Source: Periconia sp. R9002
Lineage: Eukaryota; Ascomycota; Dothideomycetes; Pleosporales; Periconiaceae
Length of the DNA: 42,533 nt
Direction of reading: 5' to 3'
Assembly (NCBI GenBank): GCA_023627715.1
Contig: JAMAHW010000153.1
Span: 1 to 42,533, forward strand
A program made the position numbers and the translations under genes. The notes below the pieces were generated by a model. The model was not told the DNA's origin. It did not search any database and saw only the letters and a list, made by a program, of their open reading frames with translations. Of this stretch, positions 20,166-30,162 are shown piece after piece. Position 1 is the first letter of the stretch. Each line of letters starts with the position of its first letter.

Positions 20166-21282
20166 GGGAACGGCTGCGGATGGCGCATAACAAAGGATAC
20201 TGTTATTTCTAGTGCGCTGGCTTTCACAAGGCTGAATGTATTCTTGAGAAAATTAGGAACAGTGCTTTTTATTTTGCTGTTGTGGGTAAGTTCAGAATTT
20301 GTTCAGGTGAATGCATCGCGAAGGTCAAGCAAAAAGCTGATCACTATGACGTCACGGCAAGTGCAAACCATCGAAACGTTGTGCACAGAGCAGACAAAAA
20401 TATCCGGCATCGTAAAAGTAACTCAAACTGCTCCGGAGAGGAGTTGATGACGATTGCTGTCGTAGAGGTGTCCGCCGATAGTCTATTCTTTACCTTTCAC
20501 GTATTTCGAGTTCACTTTGAGGCAACAGTTCAAGCTACCTCGAAGCATTGTTCTCATAAGTCAATCAGAACTTTTGTTTATACCGTAGGGGTAAGCGATG
20601 CCTAGGCTTATTAGCCCCCACTAGCTGCTCCTAGCCAGCCTTCTGTGCTTTACCCCTAGGGGCAGCTTTCTACGCCCTTTGCCCCCGGGGGCAGCTTCCA
20701 TTTTCGCCCCTGGGGCCAACCTAACCCTACCTTAGTGGTACGGTTTGGGGACATAGTATGGCCATGAGTAGCGTCTGCACAACTCCGTTCAACTTTTGGC
20801 AGGGCTTGTGCTTTACGGCGACCGTAATTTAAGACAAAAATGCTGCTATCCGTAATAATTGTTGGCATGTATTTTTAAGAAATATTGAAAAGACAATAGA
20901 GTTATCTCAAATTTGTCTGTGTATTCAGGACGCCCACTAATGAGTACTTTTGCCTGTGACATCCCCGTGTAAGTACCGTTCATATCTGTCGTTCTCCATG
21001 CGTCTTAGTCAATTTGGCACTCCCCGTCGCATCAATGGTTCCCGACGGACTTCACCGCCCTATGACTCCTTTCAACCGATCCAACGTCTCATTCTTCTAC
21101 CCCAACAAGATCCCTAAGCCTAATCAGTATGCTAAACCCCAAATGCCCCTGTAAATCCCACATGCTGTTGCCCCGTGCGTCTACGTGCCCGTGCGCACGC
21201 GCGTTGCCGACGCGTGCTACTAGTACCGCGCAGGCGTTGCGCTCCAACATCCGACGGGAGAAAAAACATTGCATGCAATGCT
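20166..21282. other. Intergenic stretch with GC palindromes
   Basis: No gene is supported. It holds the palindrome cluster at 20653-20715 and, just after it, a telomere-like string CCTAACCCTAC (20720-20730, about one and a half units). 20880-21282 leads into the OrsD-like gene and is rich in short C-runs; no promoter element can be named. Confidence 0.4.
20653..20715. repeat. Cluster of three C4-5/G4-5 palindromes
   Basis: CCCCTAGGGG (20653-20662), CCCCCGGGGG (20682-20691) and CCCCTGGGG (20707-20715) are evenly spaced. The first two are each followed by CAGCTT. The function is unknown; they could be binding sites, an element edge or degenerate tandem units. Confidence 0.8.
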
Positions 21283-23370
21283 ATGGAAATCGAAGGGGGA
21301 AGCGTGTACGTGGAGCTATTTTTTTCTCTTTTCGAGTACTTGCCGGTGTATAAGCTTCTCGCCTGCAAATTGCATCGCGCTTGCGTATTGCCCTGCCATC
21401 TCTATAACCACCTCGCCCAGCAACACGGCCTGAACGAGGCGACCTGCCGAGCCATTTTAATCGAACTCTGGAATGGCCTTAACGTGCGACCACTACTATG
21501 GACGGAGAATGATCTATTGACCGGCCTGAAGCTCCCTCGCACTATAATACCATGCATCCCGCAGCTCTCGCTGCACACCGGTATCCTCTGTCCTATGTTA
21601 GACGCTAAAACTGGTCTCCCCTGCCGCCGCATCTACCGTCACTTAAGAGCGATACAATCACATTGTCGGGACAAGCATGAGTGGACCAATCCCAGAAGCC
21701 GAGGACGGCCTAGCCACTCTAATCTGACTGCCCAATTGCCGTTGTTTACCAAAGTAAGCTGTCAAACATTTTTCGCCCAGCGGAAGCACCATGTCTATTT
21801 CGAGGTCTCCATTACATCTGCAGGCTGCCCAGCAGATAACCTACTTGCGCCTGGAGCGACTGCTAGGGTGCATACTACCTCCACGGAAAGAGATGACGCT
21901 TGGCGTCAAATTGAAATGCGCCTCACCGTCAAGGAGCAAGAGAAGAGGAACGAGGCCATGGATGACGAATTCGGCATGTCCCCTATAGGGACCTACCCCT
22001 TGAGCCTTTCGCCGTGGCTCGAAGTAACACGATGGCATCGCTACCTCCATGGCTTCCGTCTGCAAGAAGTAGTTCGGCTTATTGGGCTCCCAACGAGATC
22101 GTCTTTGGAAGACGGCGGTCAGCAGCTGTTACTTCTACTCAACGTATTTGATCGACTTATTGACGAAGCTCGCGACGCTATCCTAGCGGACCGTGTAAGC
22201 GTCTTCGACCAACACCGGGTAAATAGTTTTATACGAGGTCGGCAACATCATCGTCCCCTTCTAGTGAAGCTACAAGAGGGCACGTACAAGCGCTACAAGA
22301 AGGTTTGGAGGCAACTGCTTTGTTTTGTATACCGTCTGATGGCTATGCACGAGTTGTCCCGTCTCCACTACGTCGTGACCGATGCGCAGTCGGCTGCAAT
22401 GGATCGCCTGCTAGCTGCACTCCGCAACGCTCAGAAGAAACCGGGGGGAGGCAGCCTGTTGCGTGCTGGCAAACGGCAAGTTACGCCAGACGCGTATCCC
22501 GCCCAAGAAGAGGGACCGGCCGCATTGGGGGATCTTTGCCTGGAGCTCTGCATCTCGTTACTAGACCACTGCCTGAAGGGGAATGTTTACGATAGCCTCG
22601 CAGTTGGTTTTCTGGCCGTCCTTGGAATTGACAGTAAAAATGGCGGCTTCCGGGAGCCGGTCTCTTACACTCCGGATCTTTCCGCATTCATCAAACTCGC
22701 CCAGATCCTTGTTATGCAGAAAGCGATACGCGCCGCCGATTCCGGACTCGTTGATTTTCCCGCAGACTTGATAGACGAGATGCAGGACCGATTTATGGTA
22801 TACGGGAGCCGGTCTCCGATGAATTGGGCACAGAAGATCCGATCGTATGGGTGCAAGGTGCGCGATAACACTACTAGCTTGGGATATATCGTGTGGTCTG
22901 ATGATGGGGAGCATCTATCGCACAAGAACTGTGAGCTGTCCATGACTCAGCTCCGTTGGTTTCTGCACGACCAAGTCGAGCTAGCCCAGGAGCAGCTCCA
23001 CGATCTTCTCTTGCTAGCGCCGGATTCGGACGCAGAAGATAGGGCGGCCGTAGTCCCGTCACTGTGCCTGCGTGATTTAAGGGACGATCCGACCGTAAAA
23101 GCCCCTGGCTGGAATTTTCTATTAGACGAGCGAAATGCGAGCCAGCTGGCCGGCTATGATCGCTGGCTGCTCAATCGCGTAAGGGACCACGGCTGGCTTC
23201 GGAAACAGTTCCTTCTAGGCCTGCACTCGGCTACGTGGAAGAAGAAAAGAGTGGGGAGTTATTTCGACGCAGTACAAGCATTTCTTCGACGACTTCTACT
23301 TCTCATTTACTTCATGGGCAAGGTAGCCGGGATCGAAAGCGTCGGGTTCGTACTAGGATACGATGGCTAG
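21283..23370 (+). CDS. OrsD-like protein, N-terminal part of a RecQ-linked multicopy gene
   Basis: An open frame of 695 residues starts at the ATG at 21283; the frame is open further up but without ATG. The N-terminus has zinc-finger-like spacing (YKLLACKLHRACVLPCHLYN then HLAQQH, and later GILCPMLDAKTGLPC with SHCRDKH). This is typical of the OrsD/DUF3505 family (PF12013 by recollection). The body is compatible with the long region that, in full-length relatives I recall, precedes a RecQ helicase in one polypeptide. The frame stops at 23370 after LLLLIYFMGKVAGIESVGF, where relatives continue. The matching helicase part lies at 27427, beyond an inserted gene. There are no internal stops, in contrast to the helicase part. 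The function of the family is unknown; a link to mobile or telomere-associated helicase genes is inferred. Confidence 0.7.
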   Translation: MEIEGGSVYVELFFSLFEYLPVYKLLACKLHRACVLPCHLYNHLAQQHGLNEATCRAILIELWNGLNVRPLLWTENDLLTGLKLPRTIIPCIPQLSLHTGILCPMLDAKTGLPCRRIYRHLRAIQSHCRDKHEWTNPRSRGRPSHSNLTAQLPLFTKVSCQTFFAQRKHHVYFEVSITSAGCPADNLLAPGATARVHTTSTERDDAWRQIEMRLTVKEQEKRNEAMDDEFGMSPIGTYPLSLSPWLEVTRWHRYLHGFRLQEVVRLIGLPTRSSLEDGGQQLLLLLNVFDRLIDEARDAILADRVSVFDQHRVNSFIRGRQHHRPLLVKLQEGTYKRYKKVWRQLLCFVYRLMAMHELSRLHYVVTDAQSAAMDRLLAALRNAQKKPGGGSLLRAGKRQVTPDAYPAQEEGPAALGDLCLELCISLLDHCLKGNVYDSLAVGFLAVLGIDSKNGGFREPVSYTPDLSAFIKLAQILVMQKAIRAADSGLVDFPADLIDEMQDRFMVYGSRSPMNWAQKIRSYGCKVRDNTTSLGYIVWSDDGEHLSHKNCELSMTQLRWFLHDQVELAQEQLHDLLLLAPDSDAEDRAAVVPSLCLRDLRDDPTVKAPGWNFLLDERNASQLAGYDRWLLNRVRDHGWLRKQFLLGLHSATWKKKRVGSYFDAVQAFLRRLLLLIYFMGKVAGIESVGFVLGYDG

Positions 23371-23808
23371 TGCGCGCTCGCTAACCAAGGATTATCGTAA
23401 TCGAGGCAAATAGACGAGTTACGCGGGGATGGCCAAAATGGCTGTGCGAATGCATTTTAAACAAAAGAAAAATATGGATAATAAGCGGAAGTAGATTATT
23501 CGTACCCCTAATACTTTTACATGTGACACAAATGCTATAGAGCTTTACAATGAAGGACATTTAGTGTTTCAATCCCTAAAATAACCCCCCTGCAGATTTC
23601 GTGATCCCCCTGCAGAATACAGAATTGGTGACCCGACTGCGCAACCACCTCCCACCCCAGAACTAGAACCATTGCCCTTTGCAAAGTGTTCCTAAGGTTT
23701 GATACTTACACTTTGTTTATACCCGGTCGCAACATTGCTACGGTGCCAAAACGTGGTCCTATAAATCCTTGAGTGGTAACCTGAAATCTAATCCACCGAC
23801 GTACAGCA
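23371..23808. other. Spacer between OrsD-like gene and the inserted gene
   Basis: AT-richer non-coding sequence. CCCCCTGCAGA occurs twice, at 23586-23596 and 23606-23616, a short direct repeat with a 9-bp gap. It would serve as promoter and leader of the next gene. Confidence 0.5.
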
Positions 23809-26800
23809 ATGGCGAGGAAGGACCCTTCCAAGCTAAAATATCCCCAAAAAGCACATCCCACTCTCACGCGCGAAGTGGCGAAAGAGCGAGAACGGCAAAG
23901 GCAGAGAGAAAAGAGAGCTCGCCGGAGAGCGGAGAAAGCGCGGGACGCCGCAAGAGAAGTAGAACCGCAAATCCAATTAGTATCTTTCGACGCAGGTCAG
24001 TCATGGTATGAGAATTCTCTCATTGTCTAGAAATTGTGATTAACCAAACAAAAGCGCAGTTTCCATCGGCGGACGTGCTGCGCCAGAGTCATCTGGAGAG
24101 CCTTGGAGCCAAGGAGGTCCGCAATATGAGTCCGAAGAGGCGGGACCAACGGGACACAACATTGTGTTGGACGCTGGCCTTTTGGAGGGAGAGGCATGGA
24201 GACAAGGCGGGCGATGTAGCGATGGACTGATTCCGTCGCCTTCCCAGAAGGGAACTACAACCTTTATCAATAAAGGTGCTGAACTCGCTGGCCATTCAGT
24301 AGTAACGCGATCGCAGACTCACCTGCAGCTGTTGGCTCCAGTGTCCGTGCTTTCGCAACAGTCACCCTCACCACCCCCTTCTCCGAATCGTCCGGACGGG
24401 TTCACTCCATCTGCTTCACCTGAACTTCTTCCTATGAGCTCACCTAGATTGGAATATTCTGAAGAACATGCATGTCTTTCCCCTCGACGCTTCGATGGCG
24501 TGAGGACATATGCCGTCGCAAATGAGGACGGAGACGATACAAGCTCGCTAAGCTCAATAGATGACCTCTGGCTAGGGGGTACGCCATTTGAGCCAGAGCA
24601 CGACCATCGCTCTCGTGTGTCCTCCGATGGCGCAAAAACACATAGTCTTATAGTGGAAAATGATGATACAGGCTTACTAAGCCCCATGAACGAAGTCTGG
24701 ATACAAGATACGCTATCCGAGCCGCAGAGCGACGAGGATGGCGAGGGCGGAAGTGAGCAAGAGCTGGATCACAGCGAGTATGGAGAAGACTTTGCGCACT
24801 CTGCTAAAGAGCGTTGCCGAGAACGCATGACGACTGGAGGTGACAAGCACACTGCACGGACCTGGATTGAGGAGCATATGCTGGAGGAAACCGTCTGTGA
24901 ACAGTGCTGCTCGGCCGGAGAGGATAGTGGCCCCGACGATGGTTTAAGCTTGGCAGAGATGTCCGAGTTTTTCCGCAGCTCAGAACTATCCAATTCGGTG
25001 GCGGGAATCAAGCATACTCTGCCAGCCTCAAGTAGAGAGAATCTTTGGAAGAGAGTCCTAACTGGAGGTGACGATCCTCCCATTATGAACATAGGGAAAT
25101 CTCACCAGGAGGATCCTGAACTCTCCATCATGTTTGATATCGACGCATTTGTAGCGGAAGCAGCGTCTTTCGAGGCTTTACGGGGATTTCGCTTCTCCTA
25201 CTACCCTAAAGCCGTCCAAAACCTCAACAAACCCATTCACATATGGTTCCACGGGAGGGAGTTACATCGATGTCGGCACATTCGTTTCGGCGAGGCGCTG
25301 CACGCCCAGTCGTTTTGGATCTATATTGCCTTCCCGCGTATGCCGTGGACCCGAGAGACTTACCTTACCGAACAACAGCATGCATTGTGGATCGACGAGG
25401 TCGTTCTCCCTTCCTTGCGAGAAGTTTTGCCGCCGACGTCAATGCAACATTTCCCACCAACGTGGGCACATGGAGCGAGCAAGATGAGAGCTAAGCATAA
25501 CGAACATAGAACTCGGGATGTCGGGGGGACCAATCCGATCCATTATCCAGTCAAAGAGGAGTATATGCCTGGCCTGTGGGAGCGCATGCTGGAAAAGCTC
25601 TCAAAACCAAGCCTGGCAGAGTTCCGTGGGATGTTCATAGTCATCCAGACATATGGAACCAAACTCGTGTGGTGCGACAGCAGCTTCTCCAGGCTACGAG
25701 ATGACTTCACGACGAGGTTGGGGTCAATCGTCGACGTAGATCATCTTATCCTACCTAAAACATTCGTCGACGTTGGAAAGGAGTGTATCTCATTGCATAG
25801 CAACCGTGTTCATTGGTGGAAGAGATGTTGTCTGCGGCAGTGGGTTGCATCAATGAATCCCGCAAACCACGTCAGAACGCGGTCTCATCCCGTGAATGGT
25901 CTTCGAGATGCGGTAAGCATGAATCTTGACGTTTCTCAAAAGCATCTCATGCATTCACAGGGCCTCGTTTATGCACAACGTTACGGGAGCTTCAAAGAGG
26001 TCTTTGATGCACAAAAGGTGTTTCCGTTCACAAACAAAAACATCGAGAGTTTGCTAATCCCAGTGAATCTCTTCCAGTTGTGGTCTAGACCAGGAGGTAC
26101 TTTCGATCGTAGTAACAACATTAATGACTTTGTAGTCGATGCTGGGCAACGGTCATACGTTAATTCTAAGAAACGACTTAATCTTAGTTTCGAGACTTCC
26201 CAAGATGGAAAGTTTGGAACTCGGGAAGAGTATCGAGTATCGTGGGCTTTGTTCCACGAGCTTAACCTTGATTCTAGGACGTGTAGGCTCGCGGAACCTC
26301 GACCTTACTTATCCATCCCGACGGAGGAGGCTTTGAATTTCCTTCGCTGGGAGCTTAACCGGTGGCTCGGTGCCTTCGACCACATCCGCCAAAGCAACAC
26401 CACACTAACGCCGGAGACAGGCGCCATGGGAACCATGCTTGCAAGAGTGATCAACGCTTCCTGCAATAGCGGGATATATGGATTGCCTCCCGACCTGTAC
26501 CGCGATTCATGGATTTCCAAGACGGATTTCAAGTGGCGCGGACTGCGCTTTGGAGATACGGTAGAGGAAACTGGCATGTTTTGGCTACAGCCTTCCATGT
26601 TCGACTGGACATTGCTCCAGTTCAAAGGCGACATACAATCAGAATTCCGATTCTTCATTGCAGATTCGCAACGCGCGCATAAAGAACGACGCAGTCAAGT
26701 AAGCAATGCGACAAAACTTTACAATGGAATAAACGACATTACCAAATTTATTGGCAAAGGTAGACGTCGCGAGCATCAGCTTGAAAGAATTCGAAGAATC

Positions 26801-27460
26801 TGCTTTCTCGCTTTAACGATGCAGATGCTTCAATATGATGTTAAAAATCAGCCGGTACAGCCACCAGAGGATCTCGAGAGCTACAATAACGGGATTTGCT
26901 ACGCTTGGCTGCGAGATTACTACTCGTGCGAATTCAGCATTCCGAAGCCGTGGCGGGTTTGCAGTACATGGAAAAAGTCCCCAACTTGGGCCGATTTAAT
27001 CCAACAGCTATTCGATTGGGACGACCAAGACCGATATAAGACCCCTTTTCGACGAGATAGGTGGGACAACATACAGTTTCGTTTGATAACCCGACATGCT
27101 TACATGCGGATTAACGAGCATCTCGGGTTAGAAGCGGCAAACGAGTGGAAAGAGAGCCTTGGAATATATGCGTCACGTTTCTTTTGGATGATTCCAAAAT
27201 GCAGCGGTAATAGATTCGTCAATACAACAAAAAAATCACATAACATTGATGGAGTAAAAAAGCGAAAGAACCATGTTGCCTGGTATTCTGCAACTCACTC
27301 CGAGCTTGACAGTTTTGAAGAAACCGAATATCCAAGGAAATGGAACTGGAGGAGCCAAAAGCATTGGAATTGGGAAGAGGGCAAGATCACGAAGCGTCCA
27401 CCTTTAAGATTGTTCGATGATCTTGAAAGTTTCGACTTTACCAACTCCGAGAAGCGTTGA
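23809..27460 (+). CDS. Large multicopy-type fungal protein of unknown function
   Basis: Two exons: 23809-23995 and 24060-27460, with a 64-bp intron (donor GTCAGT at 23996, acceptor GCGCAG ending at 24059, branch-like TTAAC near 24040). The frame joins cleanly to give 1195 residues. The ATG at 23809 has a good context (CAGCAATGG). Residues about 20-50 are a strongly basic helix (AKERERQRQREKRARRRAEK), likely nuclear-targeting or nucleic-acid-binding. Residues about 130-400 are acidic and low in complexity. From about 420 a dense, aromatic-rich conserved body follows, with FPPTWAHGASKMRAKHNEHR, TFVDVGKEC, VFPFTNKNIESL and GTREEYRVSWALFHEL. I recall this pattern from repeated, unnamed proteins in plant-associated fungi. 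No catalytic motif is recognised. It lies between the two halves of the OrsD/RecQ gene, and its last about ten codons overlap in another frame the start of the helicase half. Confidence 0.8.
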
Positions 27461-29523
27461 AGCGCGAGAGCCGGATTGGAATGGGGTTGGAGTTGACGAT
27501 CGCGGCGTACCGTGAGATTGCCATCGGCATCAGCCGGCGGTTTTTGCGCGGGTCTACCGCGTTTCGAGCCGACGAGGGAGACGAGAACGAGGAGTGGAAC
27601 GAGGAAAACACGTGGTCCGCCATCGCAGATATGCAGGCCGGGCACACGGTGCACATCGCGGGCATGATATACGCGCGAAGCATCATAGAGCAGGCAAGAG
27701 CAGTAGCAAACAAGAGGCAGCAGTTCCGCATGTCGAGCACGGATTAGCACCAGTTTTTGGGATTCCAGGCGGATGAGGAGCACGGGGAAGGGTGCAAGAA
27801 GCGGAAGAGAGCGCCGTTCGAGAGCGAGGCCGACGAGGCGAGGATCGACCGATGGGGCCGGTTGAGGAAGATGGACAGGGCGGCGCAGTTGCAGCGGATG
27901 ATGGGCAAGACGGCCACATTTCGAGGCGTGCAGAGGGAGGCCATCGAAGCCATCGTCGCCGGCACGAGTCACGTTGTGGCGGTGATGCCGACGGGGGCGG
28001 GCAAGAGCATGTTGTTCATGTTGCCGGCGTGGGCGGAGCAGGGCGGTACGACGGTGGTCGTGGTGCCGTTCATCGCGTTTCGGGGAGACATGATGCGGCA
28101 GTGCAGGAAGTTGGGGATATCGTGCGCCGAGTGGGAGAGTCGTCGCCCGCCGGACGCGGCCGCCATCGTGTTGGTGACGCCCGAGTCGGCCGTGGGGGAG
28201 GAGTTCGCGACGTTTTTGAACCGGTTGCGGGCCACGCGGCAGTTGGACCGGGTCGTGGTCGACGAGTGCCACATCGTGTTGGACCGGCGGTACGATTTCC
28301 GCAAGGACATGCAGCGGTTGGGTAAGTTGGCCGCCGCCGAGACGCAGATGGTCATGTTAACGGCGACGTTGCCGCCGAACGAGGAGGACGAGTTGTTCCG
28401 GCGCATGTACGTCGATCGAGAGCAGGTCGCGTTGTTCCGGGCGGCCACGGCGAGGACGAACGTGGCGTACCAGGTAATCAAGGTGGGCAAGGAGATGAAG
28501 AAGAAGGAGGTAGGGGAGATGGTGTTAGGCATGGTGCAGCAGAAGTTGCGCGAGCACAAGCAGGGCAAGGTCGTCGTGTATGGCAATTCGATGGCCAAGG
28601 TTAAGGAGTTGGCGCAGGCGTTGGATTGTCACGCGTATCATCACAAGGCCGTGGGCAAAGCGAGCATGTTGGAAAATTTCGCCGCAGGAAAGCAGCGAGT
28701 CATCGTAGCCACGAGCGCGTTGGGGATTGGGGTTGACATACCGGACATTCGGTGCATCGTGCACATCGATTGGCCGTTCACCGTGTTGGATTACGCGCAG
28801 GAGAGCGGCCGAGCCGGACGGGATGGATTGCGCAGCGAGGCGGTCATGATCGTACAGGAAGGGCAGCAGCGGCCGGCGGAGGACAAGCAGGGGGAGGTGG
28901 AGCAGCGGTTGGTGGGAGCGTACGTCGAGGGCGTAGACGGAGCAGCCACGTGCAGGCGGGTGGTGTTGGACGGGTATTTGGACCGGCGGGAGACGGAGCG
29001 TGTGGCGTGCGAGGAGGGAGAGGAAAAGTGTGACGTGTGCAGGGGAGCAGACGATGAAGAGGAGGAGGAAGGAGGGAGCGAGGAGGAGGAGGGGGGAAGT
29101 GAAGAGAGCAGCGTTGACCAAGATGATACGGACACGGTCGACGTAGAGCAGGAGGAGATACGGCAGATGTTCGATCAGCAGCAACAGGAATGACGCGGCC
29201 CGCGACAGACGTTGATACAGCAGCGGCAGCAGGAGTTCACCGACGTAGAGTGGTTACGCAAGCAGTTGGCGTGGTGGACAAGGCGGTGCGGGATATGTGA
29301 GGAGGCAGGCGATGGACAGAGCGGGCACGACGTGCGGCAGTGTTGGAGGCGGGAGAGCGAGCAGGCCAAGGATATGATCAAGAAGGTGGAGGACAAGATT
29401 GAATTCGAGAGGTTTTCGGGTTGTTATTGGTGTGGGGTGCCGCAGGAGATATGCAACCGATAGGAAAGCAACGGACGCGGACGGTATCAGAGGGCTGAGG
29501 GGGGGCAGTGTCAATATCAGGGG
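27427..29523 (+). pseudogene. RecQ-type helicase, C-terminal part, three in-frame stops
   Basis: One reading frame runs from 27427 (LYQLREALKRES, IAIGISRRFLRGSTAF) through a complete RecQ-like SF2 core. It shows motif 0 FRGVQREAIEAI, Walker A MPTGAGKS (27983-28006), DECH (28261-28272), LTATLP, VVYGNS, ATSALGIGVDIPDIRCIVH and ESGRAGRDG. A Cys-containing tail follows (CDVCRG, acidic run, then RCGICEEA and GCYWCG). The frame is cut by TAG at 27745-27747, TGA at 29191-29193 and TAG at 29461-29463. The two TAGs sit where Trp is expected (TGG to TAG, that is CCA to CTA on the other strand). An ATG at 27871 could still start a 440-residue protein holding the full helicase core. The N-terminal half appears to be 21283-23370. 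The family is often telomere-linked or repetitive in fungi. Confidence 0.9.
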
Positions 29524-30162
29524 GTGTTAATCCCACACAGAAACATCGTCAAAACCATCGAATCCAAAGAATCCCATCTCGACATTTTGGTAAATAACGC
29601 TGGAATAGCGGCGCCGAAAACCCAGACCACCGCCGACACACCAGAAGCCCTCCGCAAGAACCTCCTCGAACCGACCTCCGTCGAAGAATGGAACTCCGAA
29701 TACGCCACCAACGTTGTAGGTCCCTACCTCCTGACCACAGGCTTCCTACCGCTCCTCCAGAAAGCCATAGAGCACACGCACGGCTACTCGGGGACCGTGA
29801 TTAATATCAGCTCAATCAGTGGCTTGCTCCGCATCTCGCAGGGCCACTTCTCGTACAACGCGAGCAAAGGCGCCACCGTGCATCTCAATAAGATGCTCGC
29901 TGCAGAGATTGCGAAAGCGGGCTTCAAAATCAGAATCAACAGTATTGCGCCCGGTGTGTTTCCGAGCGAGATGACGACGCAGGAGAGCGGCGAGAATCAG
30001 AAGAGCGAGATGCCCAAGGACTCCAAGGAAGGTTTACCAGCTCAGAGGCCCGGGAATGATAAGGATATGGCAGCGGCGATTCTTTTTGTGGTCGGGTGTC
30101 AGTATTTGAATGGGCAGACGGTCACCGTGGATGGTGGGTACACCATTCAGGTGGGGACGTAG
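29524..30162 (+). pseudogene. Short-chain dehydrogenase/reductase, 5'-truncated
   Basis: About 208 residues of a classical SDR are present: LDILVNNAGIA (NNAG motif), the NISSISG serine region, the catalytic pair in SYNASKGA (Y-x-x-x-K), INSIAPGVFPSEM, and a typical ending VTVDGGYTIQ. The first 70-90 residues with the TGxxxGxG cofactor loop are missing. Sequence recognisable as SDR begins at about RNIVKTIESKESHLD, immediately after helicase-family sequence, and in the same reading frame. No ATG is available at the start, so a functional enzyme is unlikely. The family reduces or oxidises carbonyl/hydroxyl groups with NAD(P)H; the substrate cannot be told. Confidence 0.9.

Noticed and set aside
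20720..20730. CCTAACCCTAC as an internal telomere tract
   Set aside because: Only about one and a half repeat units; far too short to call a telomere or healed end.
27295..28272. Long minus-strand frame opposite the helicase
   Set aside because: It is composed of Arg/His/Pro-rich sequence antisense to a GC-rich coding region, a typical shadow, while the plus strand has all helicase motifs.
28525..29184. Long minus-strand frames opposite the helicase tail
   Set aside because: They are antisense to acidic and Cys-rich coding sequence on the plus strand and show no family features.
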